Below are positions 26,814 to 34,588 of a stretch of 64,000 bases of DNA, in pieces. Every line of letters starts with the position of its first letter. Position 1 is the stretch's first letter. This DNA is from Micromonospora sp. NBC_01699 (GTDB lineage: Bacteria > Actinomycetota > Actinomycetes > Mycobacteriales > Micromonosporaceae): NCBI RefSeq assembly GCF_036250065.1, contig NZ_CP109199.1, positions 8,186,083 through 8,250,082 of the forward strand, given 5' to 3'. The translations under genes were made by a program, and so were the position numbers. The notes below the pieces were generated by a model that searched no databases, was not told the origin of the DNA, and worked only from the letters and a program-made list of their open reading frames with translations.

Positions 26814-27521
26814 GTGAAGCTATCGATCCTCATGCCGGTTTACAACGAGGAAGAACGCATCGCGGATGCCCTCAAACAGGCACTTGCGGTCGACTACCCC
26901 TGCGAGATCGAGTTGCTCGTTGTCGACGACGGCAGCCGCGACGGTACCGCCGAGATCCTCGGCCGGGCTGACGACGCCCGGCTTCGGGTGATCACCCATC
27001 CGCGTAACGCCGGCAAGGGCGCCGCGATCAAGACCGCGGTCGCGCATGCCGACGGTGAGTACATGGTGATGCTCGACGCCGATCTCGAATACGACCCACA
27101 GGACATTCCGAAGCTTCTCGACCCGGTGCTCGACGGGCGGGCCACGGTCGTTTACGGAAATCGGACCTTCGGCAGCCACAGCGCCTACAGCTTCTGGTAC
27201 GTGATGGGTAACAAGGCCGTCACCACCGCTGCCAATGTCCTGTTCAACTCGTACATCGGCGACCTGGAAACCTGTTTCAAGCTGCTACCGGTGGCGCTCT
27301 ACCGATCGCTGGACGTGAAGTCGCGCGGTTTCGGCATGGAGGCCGAGGTCACCGGCAAGCTGCTCCGCCGCAAGATCCGCCCGTACGAGGTGCCGATCAG
27401 CTACCGCGCCCGTGGTCGCGAAGAGGGCAAGAAGATCACCTGGAAGGACGGCGTCGAGGCGATCTGGATCCTCGGCCGCGAGCGCGCCCGACGCCGTACC
27501 GTCACCCCGGGAACCCGCTGA
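26814..27521 (+). CDS. GT2 glycosyltransferase (polyprenyl-phosphate sugar synthase type)
   Basis: A 235-residue GT-A enzyme with KLSILMPVYNEEERI, VVDDGSRDGT, PRNAGKGAAIKTA and the DxD motif in MLDADLEYDP. DLETCFKLLP and EAEVTGKLLRR are typical of dolichol/polyprenyl-phosphate mannosyl- or glucosyltransferases. The start is the GTG at 26814 with GGAG six bases before it; an earlier GTG at 26802 lacks a site. It has no membrane anchor, like soluble type I enzymes. The 3' end overlaps the converging transketolase gene by 20 bp. Confidence 0.88.
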   Translation: MKLSILMPVYNEEERIADALKQALAVDYPCEIELLVVDDGSRDGTAEILGRADDARLRVITHPRNAGKGAAIKTAVAHADGEYMVMLDADLEYDPQDIPKLLDPVLDGRATVVYGNRTFGSHSAYSFWYVMGNKAVTTAANVLFNSYIGDLETCFKLLPVALYRSLDVKSRGFGMEAEVTGKLLRRKIRPYEVPISYRARGREEGKKITWKDGVEAIWILGRERARRRTVTPGTR

Positions 27522-28470
27522 TCGAGGCGCGCAGTCCAACCGGATCCAACCCGTGCCACCGGGCATGGTCCGCCGGGTTGCCATAACGTCGCAGGTCGGC
27601 GCGGCCCACGCCGAGGGCGAGCAACCGATGGGGTACGTCTACCAGCGCCCGGCCGACCACACCGCTCGACGTACCGGCCAGGTACGGCTCGACCAGCACC
27701 ACCTCGGCCACACCCCGGTTGCCGAGAAGCGCCCGTAGCCCGGCCGTGTCGAACGGGCGAGGCGTGTTCGTGTAGGCGACCGTGACATCGAGGCCGGCCA
27801 CCGCCCGCAGGGTTGGTTCGAGCATCGGCCCGACCGCCACCACCACGGTCCCCTGCTCACTTCCCTGTCGCAGCACCCGCAGCCGGCCGCCGTCATGCTC
27901 GTACGCGTGGTCGTTGGTCTGGTCGGACAGCCGTAGGTAGACCGAATCGTCGTGCTCGACCGCTGCCCGCAGCAGCGGCGGCACCTCGTCCGGATGACCG
28001 GGTACGTGCACCGTCCAGTTGCCGAGCGTGTCGATCAGTGCCACGTCGGCCGGGGACATGTGCGTGCGGCCCATGCTCGATCCGTCGTACGACGCACCGA
28101 CGCTGACCAGCACCGCGCCCACGCCCTGATGGTCCAGATCCAGTTTCAGCTGCTCGTACGCCCGATCGACGGCGAAGGTCGCGTACGAGTGCACGATCGG
28201 GCGCAGCCCGGTCAGGGCCAGTCCACCGGCGACGCCGATCATCAACTGCTCGCGGATGCCGACGTTGAGCACCCGGTCCGGGTGGGCTCGGGCGGCCGGG
28301 GCGAACGCCGAGGCGGAGATGTCGGCGAGCACCACGGCGGTACGCGGCCGCTCGTCGAGCAGCGCGCCCGCCGTGTCGACGAACGTCTCGCGCATGCTGC
28401 GGACGGGCACGGGCACCGCCGCGCTCACGGGCATGGCTTCGGTCACGGGCATGGCTTCGGTCGCGGGCAT
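27502..28470 (-). CDS. Transketolase, C-terminal subunit
   Basis: A 322-residue protein with the pyrimidine-binding domain (NVGIREQLMIGVAGGLAL with the catalytic Glu, HSYATFAVDRAYEQLKLD) and C-terminal transketolase domain. It works as a dimer with the N-terminal subunit encoded just upstream to transfer two-carbon units using thiamine diphosphate. The first 15 residues repeat MPATEA/MPVTEA/MPVSAA because of a short DNA repeat at the start; an alternative start is Met26 (MRETFVDTAG). It is six bp from the N-terminal subunit gene. Confidence 0.88.
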   Translation of the reverse strand: MPATEAMPVTEAMPVSAAVPVPVRSMRETFVDTAGALLDERPRTAVVLADISASAFAPAARAHPDRVLNVGIREQLMIGVAGGLALTGLRPIVHSYATFAVDRAYEQLKLDLDHQGVGAVLVSVGASYDGSSMGRTHMSPADVALIDTLGNWTVHVPGHPDEVPPLLRAAVEHDDSVYLRLSDQTNDHAYEHDGGRLRVLRQGSEQGTVVVAVGPMLEPTLRAVAGLDVTVAYTNTPRPFDTAGLRALLGNRGVAEVVLVEPYLAGTSSGVVGRALVDVPHRLLALGVGRADLRRYGNPADHARWHGLDPVGLRASISGFPG

Positions 28471-28476
28471 GTTCGT

Positions 28477-29169
28477 TCAGCCTTCCTTCGGTTCGACCCG
28501 GGCCACCACGACGTGGGGCCGGTTCCGGTGGTGGCCACGCAGGGCGGCCTCGATGGCGTCCTGGTCCCGCCCGTCGACGCCGCTGGCGGTCCAGCCGTTG
28601 ACGGTGAACCGGCTGGCGATCCCGCCCGGCCAGCCGTGGCTCGCCGACTGGTTGTCGATCACGATCGCGGTGAGGTTGGGCAGACCGGTCGCACCCGCGT
28701 ACGCGATCGCCTCGTGGTTGGCGCCCTCGTCCAGTTCGGCGTCGCCGAGCAGGACGTACACCCGGGGTTGGCTCATGCCCTGGGCCCGCAGGCCGAGTGC
28801 GGTGCCCACGCCCAGTCCGAGGCCGTGGCCCAGTGATCCGCTGCCGATCTCGACGCCGGGCACCAGCAGCCGGTCCGGGTGGTGGCCGAGCCGGCTCTCC
28901 GGTCCGGCGAGGTCGTCCAGCCACGCCTCGGGAATGAAACCCTTGGCGGCGAGTACGGCGTAGTAGGCGGCCGGTCCGTGTCCCTTGGAGAGCAGGAACC
29001 GGTCCCGGTCGGGGGCGTCCGGGTTCTCGGGGTCGACCCGCAGGAGCCGGTCGTAGAGCACCCAGATCACGTCCAGGGTCGAGAACGCGCTCGGCCCGTG
29101 TTTCTCGTCGCCGGTCAACCGGCGAAGCAGCGGGCCGAGCCCGGCGCTGGTTGTCGGTGCTGTTGTCAT
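28477..29169 (-). CDS. Transketolase, N-terminal subunit
   Basis: A 230-residue thiamine-diphosphate-binding half. SKGHGPAAYYAVLAAKG, GSLGHGLGLGVG and GDAELDEGANHEAIAYAG (the Mg/ThDP motif, usually GDGELxEG), then NQSASHGW, are visible. Split transketolases of this type occur in archaea, in some actinobacteria and in secondary-metabolite clusters. The ATG coincides with the expected transcription start of a promoter whose spacer holds a SoxR-like palindrome, so the mRNA is probably leaderless and redox-controlled. Confidence 0.88.
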   Translation of the reverse strand: MTTAPTTSAGLGPLLRRLTGDEKHGPSAFSTLDVIWVLYDRLLRVDPENPDAPDRDRFLLSKGHGPAAYYAVLAAKGFIPEAWLDDLAGPESRLGHHPDRLLVPGVEIGSGSLGHGLGLGVGTALGLRAQGMSQPRVYVLLGDAELDEGANHEAIAYAGATGLPNLTAIVIDNQSASHGWPGGIASRFTVNGWTASGVDGRDQDAIEAALRGHHRNRPHVVVARVEPKEG

Positions 29170-29175
29170 GAGGCT

Positions 29176-29206
29176 AGCCTGCGAGTTGAAGTTAACTTCA
29201 GGTCAA
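29176..29206 (-). promoter_or_regulatory. Putative SoxR operator and promoter of the transketolase genes
   Basis: A perfect 14-bp palindrome TGAAGTTAACTTCA (29187-29200) lies between -35 TTGACC (29206-29201) and -10 CAGGCT (29181-29176) read on the minus strand. The spacer is 19 bp, the overlong spacing used by MerR-family activators. The centre AAGTTAACTT matches the core of known SoxR boxes (CTCAAGTTAACTTGAG). The predicted start site falls on the A of the transketolase ATG. soxR itself starts on the other side at 29217. Confidence 0.8.
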
Positions 29207-29216
29207 GGGGTGTGTG

Positions 29217-29714
29217 GTGCAGGAGGGATTGACCATCGGCGAACTGGCCGTCCGGTCCGGCGTGGCTCCCTCGGCGCTGCGCTACTACGAACGGCTCGGG
29301 CTGATCCGGGCCGGTCGCACCGGCGGCAACCAGCGCCGCTACGAGCGCAGCGAGCTGCGTCGGGTGGCGTTCATCCGGATCTCGCAGCAGGTCGGCATCT
29401 CGCTGGACGAGATCCGGACCGCGCTCGACTCGCTGCCCGACTCACGTACGCCCACCACCTCGGACTGGACCCGGCTGTCGGCCGCCTGGCAGGGCCGGCT
29501 GGACGAGCGGATCCGGATACTGACCAGGCTGCGCGACAACCTGACCGGCTGTATCGGCTGCGGCTGCCTGTCGTTGCAGCGTTGCACCCTCTACAACCCC
29601 GGCGACGAGCTGGCCGCCCACGGCCCGGGTGCCCGCCTGATGCTTCCCGGTTCCGGCAGGGCACAGCATCCGAGCCCCGGCCCGAGCGAACCGCCGTCGG
29701 TCACTCCAGTGTGA
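29217..29714 (+). CDS. soxR: SoxR-type MerR-family redox sensor
   Basis: A 165-residue regulator. The HTH (LTIGELAVRSGVAPSALRYYERLGLI) is followed by a dimer helix and the [2Fe-2S] ligand motif CIGCGCLSLQRC (C-x2-C-x-C-x6-C), the mark of SoxR. The start is one of two adjacent GTG codons (29214 or 29217) after AAGGGG. The C-terminal extension is Pro/Ser-rich. It probably binds the palindrome at 29187-29200 between it and the transketolase genes. Streptomycete SoxR responds to redox-active small molecules; the same is inferred here. Its stop overlaps the converging quinone reductase gene by 14 bp. Confidence 0.93.
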   Translation: MQEGLTIGELAVRSGVAPSALRYYERLGLIRAGRTGGNQRRYERSELRRVAFIRISQQVGISLDEIRTALDSLPDSRTPTTSDWTRLSAAWQGRLDERIRILTRLRDNLTGCIGCGCLSLQRCTLYNPGDELAAHGPGARLMLPGSGRAQHPSPGPSEPPSVTPV

Positions 29715-30678
29715 GCAGCACCTTGCCGAGGTGGTTGCTGTCCTCGACGATCCGGTGCGCCTGCGCCGCCTCGGTGATCGGCAGCCGGCGGTCCACCACC
29801 GGGTGGATCGCACCCGACTCCAGCAGCGGCCAGATCTCCTCGCGCACTCCCCGTACGATGGCGGTTTTTTCCGCGACCGGGCGCGAGCGAAGCACGGTCC
29901 CGTGGACCGTGCCCTGCTTTGCCATCAGGGTGTTCAGGTTCAGTTCGCCCTTGCGTCCGCCCTGGAGCCCGATCACCACTATCCGGCCGTGGTTGGTGAG
30001 CGCCTGCACGTTCCGGGTGAGGTAGGACGCGCCCATGATGTCCAGGATCACGTCGGCGCCGCGCCCGCCGGTGGCGGCCCTGGTCTCCTCGACAAAATCC
30101 TGGTCGGTGTAGTCGATGACGTGCGTCGCGCCCAGCTTGCGCAGCTGTTCGTGCTTGCTGGTGCGGGCGGTGACGATCACGTTCGCGCCGAGCGCGGCAC
30201 CGACCTGGATGGCGAAACTGCCGATGCCGCTGCCGCCGCCGTGCACGAGCAGCGTCTCGCCCATGCCGAGCCGGGCCACCTGCACCAGGTTGGACCAGAC
30301 CGTGCAGGCCACCTCGGGCAGGCCGGCGGCGTCGACCAGGTCGACCGTTGCCGGCACCGGCAGCAGCTGACCGGCCGGCACCGCCACCCGCTGCGCGTAG
30401 CCGCCACCGGTGAGCAGGGCGCAGACCTCCTGGCCCACGCGCCACCCGGTCACGTCGGGGGCGATCGCGCTGATCACCCCGGAGCATTCCAGCCCGGGGT
30501 ACGGCGAAGCGCCCTTCGGCGGCGCGTAGTTGCCCTGCCGTTGCAGTACGTCGGCGCGGTTGACGGCGGTCGCGCGTACGTCGATCAGCACCTCGCCCGA
30601 GCCCAGCTCGGGGTCGGGCACCTCGGCCCAGACCAGTGCCTCGGGTCCGCCCGGCTCCGGAACAGTGATCGCCTTCAT
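29701..30678 (-). CDS. NAD(P)H:quinone oxidoreductase (QOR, MDR family)
   Basis: A 325-residue medium-chain reductase without the zinc ligands of alcohol dehydrogenases. The N-terminal GroES-like part has AVNRADVLQRQGNY and YPGLECSGVI. The Rossmann part has LVHGGGSGIGSFAIQ and DVILDIMG. It should reduce quinones or enones with NADPH. Quinone reductases are classic SoxR-regulon members, and soxR lies at its 3' end, although no SoxR-like box is seen at its own promoter. Confidence 0.9.
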   Translation of the reverse strand: MKAITVPEPGGPEALVWAEVPDPELGSGEVLIDVRATAVNRADVLQRQGNYAPPKGASPYPGLECSGVISAIAPDVTGWRVGQEVCALLTGGGYAQRVAVPAGQLLPVPATVDLVDAAGLPEVACTVWSNLVQVARLGMGETLLVHGGGSGIGSFAIQVGAALGANVIVTARTSKHEQLRKLGATHVIDYTDQDFVEETRAATGGRGADVILDIMGASYLTRNVQALTNHGRIVVIGLQGGRKGELNLNTLMAKQGTVHGTVLRSRPVAEKTAIVRGVREEIWPLLESGAIHPVVDRRLPITEAAQAHRIVEDSNHLGKVLLTLE

Positions 30679-30847
30679 GGGTCCAGTCTGGCGAAAGCTG
30701 CCGTCCTGTCCAGCCCTGTCCCGGTCCGGGGCCCGTTCGCCTTGATCGACCGCAGCGGATGCCGGTGGACCTTGGCATCCGGGAAGGTGTGGTTCATGGC
30801 AGACTAGGCGACGGCAGCGGACCGCCGGGTACGGCTTCCGGGGCCAA

Positions 30848-30936
30848 GGAGGGTTCGCCTAGTGGCCGATGGCGCTGGTCTTGAAAACCGGTAAGGGGAG
30901 CGATCTTCTTCGTGGGTTCGAATCCCACACCCTCCG
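30848..30936 (+). tRNA. tRNA-Ser (anticodon TGA)
   Basis: Acceptor GGAGGG (30848-30853) pairs with CCCTCC (30930-30935), discriminator G, and CCA is encoded (30937-30939). The anticodon stem CTGGT/ACCGG encloses CTTGAAA with anticodon TGA at 30882-30884. A long variable arm (class II) and the GGTTCGAATCC T-loop fit a serine tRNA. Confidence 0.95.
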
Positions 30937-30972
30937 CCAGCCTTCTTCGCTCCCGCAGGGGTATTTAGCGGC

Positions 30973-31004
30973 GAACGGCCCCTTGCGGTAACAAAGGGCC
31001 GTTC
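30973..31004 (+). terminator. Terminator after tRNA-Ser
   Basis: A perfect 9-bp stem, GAACGGCCC with GGGCCGTTC, and a 14-nt loop, starting 34 bp after the encoded CCA. The following sequence CTGTCC is not a strong U-tract, as is usual in this GC range. Confidence 0.8.
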
Positions 31005-31376
31005 TGTCCGAAGCGCAGCCATTCCCACCTGGCTCACATCCTCCTCCTCAGGAACGATGGGTCGAGATGGCGGGAACGGGCCTCGATCGAACGCAAGTAC
31101 AAATATGAGTATTAACCGACAAGGTTCGATCTCTTCGGAAGATCACTTGGTGCTGGCCTGTGGATACGGCTTCTCCGTATCCCTGAGTAATCCGCACAAG
31201 TAGATCAAGGTCCGAACGTGACCAGATTACTCCCGTAACGCACGTGAATGAGTCTCGTTGTCACGTTCGGAGATTCTCACCTCGGTTCGCGACGGCGGTA
31301 ACCGGCGCGGACGGTCACGAGAGGAAGGGGCGTCTTCCCGAGTGCAACACTTCCCACCAGCTAGCACGGAGGATCC
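31005..31376. other. Intergenic region, no gene recognised
   Basis: It contains slightly AT-richer patches (about 31090-31220) that probably include the promoter of the small membrane protein at 31377. No RNA gene or repeat is recognised. Confidence 0.5.
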
Positions 31377-31652
31377 GTGGCAAAGAACATCCGGGGTGGT
31401 CGCAATACACCCCGTGACGGCACAACGCACAGTCCCGCACCTCTGCTGTCCACACGTGACCTCGTCATTCTGGTGATCTCGTTGGTCGTTTCCGCGATGG
31501 CCGGTGCGGTCGCGGGTCTGACGACCACAGCCCAGGTTGGGTCGGCATCGGGGAATGTGGACGATGTAGCGGTGGGAATCACCGCCGGGATTGTCGCTTT
31601 CGCGGTGACCGGACTGGTCATTGCAACAAGCCTGCACAAGTTGCTCCGGTAG
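31377..31652 (+). CDS. Small membrane protein, unknown function
   Basis: A 91-residue protein with a basic N-terminus (MAKNIRGGRNTPRDG) and two membrane helices (LVILVISLVVSAMAGAVAGL and DVAVGITAGIVAFAVTGLVIATSL). The start GTG has an excellent GGAGGATCC ribosome site and the gene is followed by a strong terminator hairpin, so it is very likely expressed as a single-gene unit. I do not recognise the family. Confidence 0.75.
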   Translation: MAKNIRGGRNTPRDGTTHSPAPLLSTRDLVILVISLVVSAMAGAVAGLTTTAQVGSASGNVDDVAVGITAGIVAFAVTGLVIATSLHKLLR

Positions 31653-31664
31653 CCCCAGGCCCGT

Positions 31665-31720
31665 TGTGGGCGTGGGCATTTTCGCTCCCCTGAAATGGGG
31701 CGAGAGCGCTCACGCCCACA
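31665..31720. terminator. Double-stem terminator between converging genes
   Basis: Outer stem TGTGGGCGTGGGC with GCTCACGCCCACA (one mismatch). Inside it a second stem CGCTCCCC/GGGGCGAG encloses TGAAAT. It starts 13 bp after the small membrane protein stop and could act in both directions. Confidence 0.85.
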
Positions 31721-31741
31721 CCGGAAACGCGTCCTTGGTCC

Positions 31742-32035
31742 TCACCGGTTGACCTGTCGGGAAAGCGCGGCCCGGTGCCAGGAGTCCGAGTGCTGGTCCT
31801 CGTAGCCGAACTCCAGCGCGTTCAGGCTGTTGTAGACCTGTAACGCCGACCCGTCGAACCGGCGCCCGACCAGCGCGGTCAGCCGTTCGCCGTGCCGCTC
31901 CACCAGGTCCTCGACGGTGTCCACCGGGTACGGCCGGTAGTCCCGAATCCCCCACACCGCGCCGAGGCTACGCCAGCGTTCGGTGGCAGGTTGAGCGAGA
32001 AAATTCGGAGCGGCCCGCCGTTGGTGCTCTGGCAT
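31742..32035 (-). CDS. Hypothetical protein or gene remnant
   Basis: 97 residues from the ATG giving MPEHQRRAAP. The C-terminal part (WGIRDYRPYPVDTVEDLVERHGERLTALVGRRF..SLNALEFGYEDQHSD) has ordinary codon use and looks protein-like, but I recognise no family. There is no good ribosome site. A longer open frame reaches 32203. It lies beside two clearly broken genes, so it may itself be a fragment. Confidence 0.35.
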   Translation of the reverse strand: MPEHQRRAAPNFLAQPATERWRSLGAVWGIRDYRPYPVDTVEDLVERHGERLTALVGRRFDGSALQVYNSLNALEFGYEDQHSDSWHRAALSRQVNR

Positions 32036-32102
32036 GGCGCGAACCGGACGACCGGCGGCCGGTTCGCTGGTTCCGGGCGCGGGGCACGCTACCGTGGCCA
32101 GC

Positions 32103-32522
32103 ATGGCGCCGAGAACGAGACCACGGGATGAGCGGTTCACGATGCCGCTTCTCACTGCCCACGCGGCGGGTGTGCACCTCGGTATCCCGGCGAGCACTAT
32201 CAAGCAGTGGATCCGCTACGACGGTCCTGAACAACCGGCCATGCACTCGGTGGCACCCGAAACCCCGCACGGACCACGGTTGCCCTTCATCGCCCTGGCC
32301 GAGGCCCAGATCCTGCGCGAGCTCCGCAACACCGGCCTTTCGATGGGGCAGATCCGAGCCGGAGTGGCACGCCTACGGAGCGACACGGGCGAGGAGTACG
32401 TCCTGGCCACGAACACCATCGCGAGCGACGGCGGGGAACTGCTGTACAACGCGGCGACATCGGTCGCTCCCGAGTGGGTTCGTGCCCGCGACGGCCAGAT
32501 GACGTTCCGACAGGTCGTAGAG
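32103..32522 (+). pseudogene. Truncated MerR/DUF433-type DNA-binding protein
   Basis: The N-terminal HTH (LLTAHAAGVHLGIPASTIKQWIRYD) and first part of a DUF433-like protein (LAEAQILRELRNTGLSMGQIRAG; YVLATNTIASDGGELLYNAA; VAPEWVRARDGQ). Similarity stops at about 32522, exactly where an antisense aldo/keto reductase fragment begins. The frame stays open to 32687, but only as a shadow of that fragment. Intact family members are about 220 residues and end in an antitoxin-like DUF433 domain, which is missing here. Confidence 0.65.
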
Positions 32523-32812
32523 GCTGCGACCTCGTGTGGTTCGCGCGCACCGACCACCACCGTCGCGACGGCCGGATGCCCGAACGCGAACTGGATCGCC
32601 GCCGCGAGCGGCGGCACCCCGTACCGGGTGCAGATCTCGCGTACGGCCAGGACGCGGTCGAGCAGGGCGTCGGGCACGTCGGCATAGCCGTACGCGGCAC
32701 CGGTTCGGGGTTCGGCAAGCAGACCGGCCTGGAAGACTCCCGCCGCCATCACCGCCACCCCGCGCTCGACGCAGAGCGGCAACAGGTCGGCCAGCCCCGG
32801 AGCGCTAGCTGA
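32523..32812 (-). pseudogene. Aldo/keto reductase C-terminal fragment
   Basis: About 95 residues of a 300-plus-residue enzyme: LADLLPLCVERGVAVMAAGVF..GLLAEP, DALLDRVLAVREICTRYGVPPLAAAIQFAFGHPAVATVVVGAREPHEV. The N-terminal barrel half and the last residues are missing. The 3' edge coincides with the broken edge of the DUF433-type gene at about 32522, so one rearrangement probably destroyed both. Confidence 0.75.
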
Positions 32813-33032
32813 TCGCCCTGAGCGTCGGCGGGACCGGTGTGCCGACCGGGTACTCCGGGTCGCGGCCGGCGCGTACCTCCTGCGCCCAACGTAGCTGCGC
32901 GCAGCCGTCCGGGGTGCAGCAGGCGCAGGTGCCGGGGGCGTAGGAGGTCCCCCGGTCCTGGTGCTGGGCGATGGTCATCGCCGCCGCCTCCCAGATCCCG
33001 GCGCGGGTCAGCGGTTCGTCGACGCGGCTCAC
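32805..33032 (-). CDS. Small Cys-rich hypothetical protein
   Basis: 75 residues from the GTG giving VSRVDEPLTRAGIWEAAAM. The phrase YAPGTCACCTPDGCAQLRWAQEVRAG holds four Cys in close spacing that might bind a metal. Its start overlaps the stop of the upstream small gene (GTGA), suggesting coupling. I do not recognise the family. The stop slightly overlaps the aldo/keto reductase fragment. Confidence 0.5.
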   Translation of the reverse strand: MSRVDEPLTRAGIWEAAAMTIAQHQDRGTSYAPGTCACCTPDGCAQLRWAQEVRAGRDPEYPVGTPVPPTLRAIS

Positions 33033-33184
33033 GGAACGAGCACCTGACCGGTCATGGCCACCACCTGGGCCTTTCGTTCGGGGTGCCGGCGCACGGCGGC
33101 GGCCGACTCGGAGTGACGGCAGGGGGCGGAGTCGGCCACCCGGACCTCGCGGTCGTCGGTGCCCGCCCGATCGGCGAGGTCCAT
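33029..33184 (-). CDS. Small hypothetical protein
   Basis: 51 residues from an ATG (MDLADRAGTDDREVR), ending CRHSESAAAVRRHPERKAQVVAMTGQVLVP. The frame is open to 33271, so the start is uncertain. Coupling to the downstream Cys-rich gene by a four-base overlap is the main argument that it is real. Confidence 0.35.
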   Translation of the reverse strand: MDLADRAGTDDREVRVADSAPCRHSESAAAVRRHPERKAQVVAMTGQVLVP

Positions 33185-33309
33185 GGTCACGACAGGGACA
33201 ACGCACGCGTCCCTGGATGGTTGTGGCAGGACGGCCACCGTCCCACTGGTACGGACAGCCCCGGGCACCAACCGGAACGGCTGGCACCCGGGGCCGGGGG
33301 GAGAGTGGG

Positions 33310-34161
33310 TCAGGCTGAGTAGCCCCGAGTAGCCATCCAGTTGGCCAGGTCGATGGTGGTCATCCAGTAGGAGCTGACCCCGTTGACGTACGCCGGGTCC
33401 GCGATCTGCACGGTCCGTCCGCTGTCGCGGTAGCCGACCACGGTGAGGTAGTGACCCCCGTCGTACGCGTGCCAGCCGCCGTCGACGTCGGTCGCCGAAC
33501 CGACGATGTTCGCCACGACCGCGTACCCGCTGCTGACCGCGTGTACGACGTCCGCCTGGAGCCGGTCCATCTGGGCCGGGGACGGGGTCCCGGGGATGAA
33601 GGTGCTCCGGTAGAAGTCGGTCTTGGCCAGGGCGTTCAGTCCTCGGGTGGTGTCGTCGGCGGAGTTGGTGCCGTTGAAAGTGGTGCCCAGGGCGGCGGCG
33701 ACGTCGTCCTGGCTCGGCTGGCGGTCACGGGCGGTCAGGGCGATCCGGGCGGCCGCCGGGCCGCAGTACCAGCCGTTGATCTGCGCCTCGTAGTCGTAGT
33801 CGAGCACCTTCGACGCGGGCGGAGCCGCCTTCTTGACCGCCTTGACCGGCGTCGCCGGGGCCTTGGTGGTGGCGGGCGGAGCCGACGAGGGCGCCGCCGG
33901 TGCCGGTGCCGCCGACGAGGCGCTCGGGGTCGGGACGACCGGGCTGGGCGTGATCAGGCTGGGCGCGACCTCGGCGCCGGCCTGGCCGCCCAGCCTCTCG
34001 GCGACCGCGACCGTCTCGGGGTTGGTCGGCGCGGCCGACCCGTTGTTCTGGGTGAGCATGATGCCGGTGGTGAGACCCACGGCGAGAACCGCGGCGGAGA
34101 CGACGCTGGCCCGGTACGGGTTGGCGGTCACGACGCGTCGGAGTTGCTGACGATGCTTCAT
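33310..34161 (-). CDS. Secreted C39-like cysteine peptidase
   Basis: A 283-residue protein. It has a signal or anchor helix (about 18-37), a Pro/Ala/Ser-rich wall-spanning linker (about 60-118), then a papain-like C39 domain with QINGWYCGPAAARIAL (Cys133), GGWHAYDGGHYLTVVGY (catalytic His) and IADPAY (Asp). The start ATG follows GGAGGATTTAT. It has no ABC exporter partner, so it is a free-standing secreted protease or amidase. A c-di-AMP riboswitch lies about 430 nt upstream on the same strand, which fits a wall-related role. Confidence 0.88.
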   Translation of the reverse strand: MKHRQQLRRVVTANPYRASVVSAAVLAVGLTTGIMLTQNNGSAAPTNPETVAVAERLGGQAGAEVAPSLITPSPVVPTPSASSAAPAPAAPSSAPPATTKAPATPVKAVKKAAPPASKVLDYDYEAQINGWYCGPAAARIALTARDRQPSQDDVAAALGTTFNGTNSADDTTRGLNALAKTDFYRSTFIPGTPSPAQMDRLQADVVHAVSSGYAVVANIVGSATDVDGGWHAYDGGHYLTVVGYRDSGRTVQIADPAYVNGVSSYWMTTIDLANWMATRGYSA

Positions 34162-34460
34162 ATAAATCCTCCGCAGATGTGCCGATCTGCGATCGGGGGC
34201 ACATGATTCGGGATGGCGTTCTTCTCTGCCGGGGCCGGTTCGCGTGACGTCGTACGCGTTATCGGCGGGGCGGATTCACCGCCGGCCGTCGAGTCCGGAT
34301 CGGGGCGTGCGGAACCGCCACCGCGAAGCGGTGGAATGCGTCACCGGATGAACGTCGCCGACGAAATTGCCGCCGAACGGTTCTGGATCACCCACCGGTC
34401 ACGCGCGTCCTCGCGCCACCGACCGCGTACGCGCTCACGCGTCGTCGGTCGTCGGACGGC

Positions 34461-34574
34461 CTAGCGGGCTACCTTCGCGGGCTGCGCCGCTGTGCGGGCG
34501 AGCCGGGGCAGGTGGCGGAGCGGACCGGGGGGATCGAGGGATTGACCACGGCAGGTACGGCGCTGCACGAGCAT
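34461..34574 (-). CDS. 37-codon leader open reading frame
   Basis: Starts with ATG after GGAAGGAGAAC, immediately downstream of the c-di-AMP riboswitch, and ends at TAG (34463-34461). The peptide (MLVQRRTCRGQSLDPPGPL...) is basic, lacks a signal sequence and resembles nothing I know. Its start is placed as the riboswitch-controlled gene normally would be. It may be a leader peptide, a decayed gene start, or a short functional protein. Confidence 0.45.
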   Translation of the reverse strand: MLVQRRTCRGQSLDPPGPLRHLPRLARTAAQPAKVAR

Positions 34575-34588
34575 GTTCTCCTTCCGAT

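Noticed and set aside
30804-31037. Minus-strand frame encoding a peptide with GGCGIRTHEEDRSPYRFSRPAPSATRRT
   Set aside because: It is an antisense reading of tRNA-Ser, a frequent false annotation.
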